A DNA stretch of 15,756 nt from CAZYMF01 sp964648215 (GTDB taxonomy: Bacteria; Desulfobacterota; Binatia; HRBIN30; JACQVA1). The notes under the pieces were generated by a model. That model saw only the letters and a program-made list of their open reading frames with translations, did not search any database and was not told the DNA's origin. Below are positions 14,208 through 15,756 of this stretch, in pieces. The DNA lies in the NCBI GenBank assembly GCA_964648215.1, contig CAZYMF010000109.1, positions 1-15,756 of the forward strand, written 5' to 3'. Numbering within the stretch: position 1 is the first letter of the stretch; each line of letters starts with the position of its first letter. A program made the position numbers and the translations under genes.

Positions 14208-15659
14208 ATGGACCGGAACGCGAAGACAAACGTCCTGCTGGCAGGCCCTACCAGCTACCTGGGCCGGCGGCTGCTGCTCAGGCTCCTGGGGCGCCCGGAT
14301 GTCCACCTGCGCGTCCTGGTCACGAATCGCCGCAGCCTGGGCGACGTCGCCGCGACGATCCCGGACATCGTCGAGGGGAATCCCTCCGATCCGGAGGTTC
14401 TCCGCAGGGCCGCCGAGGAGATGGACGTCGCCTTCTACCCGGTCGGCTTTGTCGCCACGGATCCCGAATTCGAGGAGCTCAGCAGGGTGTTCCCGGCGCT
14501 GTACCGCGACGCCTGCATCGCCGCGGGGGTGCGGCGCATCGTGCATCTGGGACCCGCCAGCCGGAGCGCGGACGGCAACGAATCGCTGGCCGGTCTGCTC
14601 GGCGTCGGCGAGACGCTGAGTGCCTGCCCCGACCGGATCGAGAGCGTCTGGTTCCGCGCCGGCCTCCTCCTCGGATCAGGTAGCCTGCTCTTCGAGGCGC
14701 TGCACAACATAGTGCAGAAACTCCCCGTCCTCCTGACGCCGCGATGGATGGAGGCGAAGTTCGCCGCGATCGGCGTCCGTGACGTGCTCGATTACCTGAT
14801 CCACGCGATCCACGTTCCCCTCGACGGCTCAGTCGAGGTCGAGATCGGGTTCGAGCCGCGGAGTTTCCGGGCCATGCTCGCCGACACCGCGTCGGCCATG
14901 GGGCTCCCGAGGATCTTCGTCCCCGTCCCGCTCCGGGCCAAGCGGATTTCGCCGGTTCTCCTGATGCTGTTGACCCCGTTTTCCATCCGCCTGGCAAGGC
15001 TCCTTCTCGACATGGTCGGCACGCTGGGGGAGGCCGGCGGCGATATATCCACGGAGACGGCCAGGCGCCTCTTCCCCGCGGTCGAACCGGCGCCTTTCGG
15101 TGTTGCCATGGCCCGCGTGATCGAGGCGATCGAGCAGGAGCAGGTGGTCAGCCGGTGGACCGACAGCATCGGGATGATCTCCCGCTCCAACGTGGACGAG
15201 GAGATGTCCCGGTCGGTGTTCCGCGACATCCGGCGGGAGGGCTTCGGGACGATCCCGCCCGAAAAGATCTTCCGCGCAGTCACGTCCATCGGAGGGAAGC
15301 ACGGCTGGTTCAGCTTCGACCTGCTCTGGCGGATCCGCGGGCTGATGGACAAGCTCGCCGGCGGGTTCGGGAACTCGGTCGGCCGCCGGACAGAGGCGGA
15401 CCTGCGGGTGGGAGACGTCCTGGACGTCTGGCGGGTGATCGACCTGCAGGAGAACCGGAGACTCCTCCTTGCGGCCCAAATGAACACGTTCGGGAAGGCC
15501 TGGCTCGAGTTCCGGATCGAGGGGAACACGTTGATCCAGACCGCCTACCACTACCCCAAGGGGCTGATGGGACGGCTCTACTGGTACTCCATGCTGCCGT
15601 TCCACGCCTTCATCTTCCCGGACATGATCCGGAGCATCATCCGCGAGGCGGCGGCCTGA
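14208..15659 (+). CDS. SDR-type NAD(P)-binding protein with C-terminal DUF2867-like domain
   Basis: 483 residues from the ATG at 14208; GGAG lies 3-4 bases upstream, a little close. An in-frame TTG at 14187 is less likely. The N-terminal half is an atypical short-chain dehydrogenase/complex-I NDUFA9-like Rossmann domain: VLLAGPTSYLGRRLLLRLLG, with GPTSYLG (13-19) in place of GATGxxG, then EGNPSDPEVLRRA and AAGVRRIVHLGPAS. Catalytic YxxxK is not evident, as is common in this atypical group. From about residue 335 the chain matches DUF2867-like sequence (GDVLDVWRVIDLQENRRLLL, then LEFRIEG and TAYHYPKGLMGRLYWYSMLP). The family is predicted cytosolic or membrane-peripheral; the substrate is unknown. 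It stands alone between relic DNA and a palindrome. Confidence 0.85.
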   Translation: MDRNAKTNVLLAGPTSYLGRRLLLRLLGRPDVHLRVLVTNRRSLGDVAATIPDIVEGNPSDPEVLRRAAEEMDVAFYPVGFVATDPEFEELSRVFPALYRDACIAAGVRRIVHLGPASRSADGNESLAGLLGVGETLSACPDRIESVWFRAGLLLGSGSLLFEALHNIVQKLPVLLTPRWMEAKFAAIGVRDVLDYLIHAIHVPLDGSVEVEIGFEPRSFRAMLADTASAMGLPRIFVPVPLRAKRISPVLLMLLTPFSIRLARLLLDMVGTLGEAGGDISTETARRLFPAVEPAPFGVAMARVIEAIEQEQVVSRWTDSIGMISRSNVDEEMSRSVFRDIRREGFGTIPPEKIFRAVTSIGGKHGWFSFDLLWRIRGLMDKLAGGFGNSVGRRTEADLRVGDVLDVWRVIDLQENRRLLLAAQMNTFGKAWLEFRIEGNTLIQTAYHYPKGLMGRLYWYSMLPFHAFIFPDMIRSIIREAAA

Positions 15660-15735
15660 AATGACGCACGAGCGCGCGTGAGCGCCTTGCTTCGGCGCCC
15701 TTCGGGGACTGTCGATCTTCTCGAGCGTCGGGGTT

Positions 15736-15756
15736 CCCCCCTTTGGAAAAGGGGGG
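15736..15756. repeat. C6T3/A3G6 palindrome at window edge, terminator- or repeat-like
   Basis: CCCCCCTTT (15736-15744) is perfectly complementary to AAAGGGGGG (15748-15756) with a 3-base loop. It lies 77 bases after the SDR stop. No T-run can be judged because the window ends here. It may be a terminator stem or one end of a dispersed palindromic repeat. Confidence 0.5.

Overview
The window is GC-rich bacterial DNA. Long Pro-Thr linkers, CxGDCDGDG-type paired EF-hand modules, choice-of-anchor-Q proteins and REP-like repeats suggest an uncultured member of the deltaproteobacterial/Binatota type. That placement is inference; there is no rRNA, tRNA or phylogenetic marker gene here.

Layout. (1) 1-3143 (+): the 3' part of a very large modular exported protein: the end of a beta-helix/choice-of-anchor-Q unit, an unassigned beta-rich domain, two LamG (concanavalin-like) domains and a dockerin-like EF-hand pair, joined by Pro-Thr linkers. 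(2) 3398-5173 (-): an MscS-type mechanosensitive channel with a signal peptide and a periplasmic domain, ending in a perfect 17-bp hairpin. (3) 5394-9200 (+): a three-gene operon-like run: a possible diiron ferritin-like protein (two ExxH motifs), a thiolase-like protein of the TLP1 kind lacking both catalytic cysteines, and an alpha/beta hydrolase. Together they look like an acyl or xenobiotic metabolism module of unknown substrate. (4) 9221-11310: an accessory island on the minus strand, bracketed by two direct copies of a 61-63 bp REP-like repeat. It holds hicB-hicA, a P-loop kinase-like gene and a C-GCAxxG-C-C family protein. A hairpin with the architecture of an integron attC site lies right after hicA, a half attC-like site with a perfect RYYYAAC box overlaps the end of the kinase gene, and a weaker attC-like core precedes hicB. 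The island reads as a decayed integron cassette run without an integrase. (5) 11311-11999: a second truncated hicA 3' end, a 19-bp tandem duplication, and a broken N-terminal piece of a MATE transporter. (6) 12000-13862 (+): a second choice-of-anchor-Q beta-helix surface protein with a Gly-rich insert, Cys-rich repeats and a C-terminal sorting-type tail. (7) 13863-14207: a gene graveyard holding a frameshifted remnant of the TLP1 C-terminal domain (same family as the intact gene at 6498) and, on the other strand, the C-terminal end of an amidohydrolase. (8) 14208-15659 (+): an SDR-type NAD(P)-binding protein fused to a DUF2867-like domain, then a palindrome at the window edge.

The most interesting part is the attC-like/REP-bracketed island at 9.2-11.5 kb. 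The putative diiron plus cysteine-less thiolase plus hydrolase operon is the best candidate for an undescribed metabolic system.
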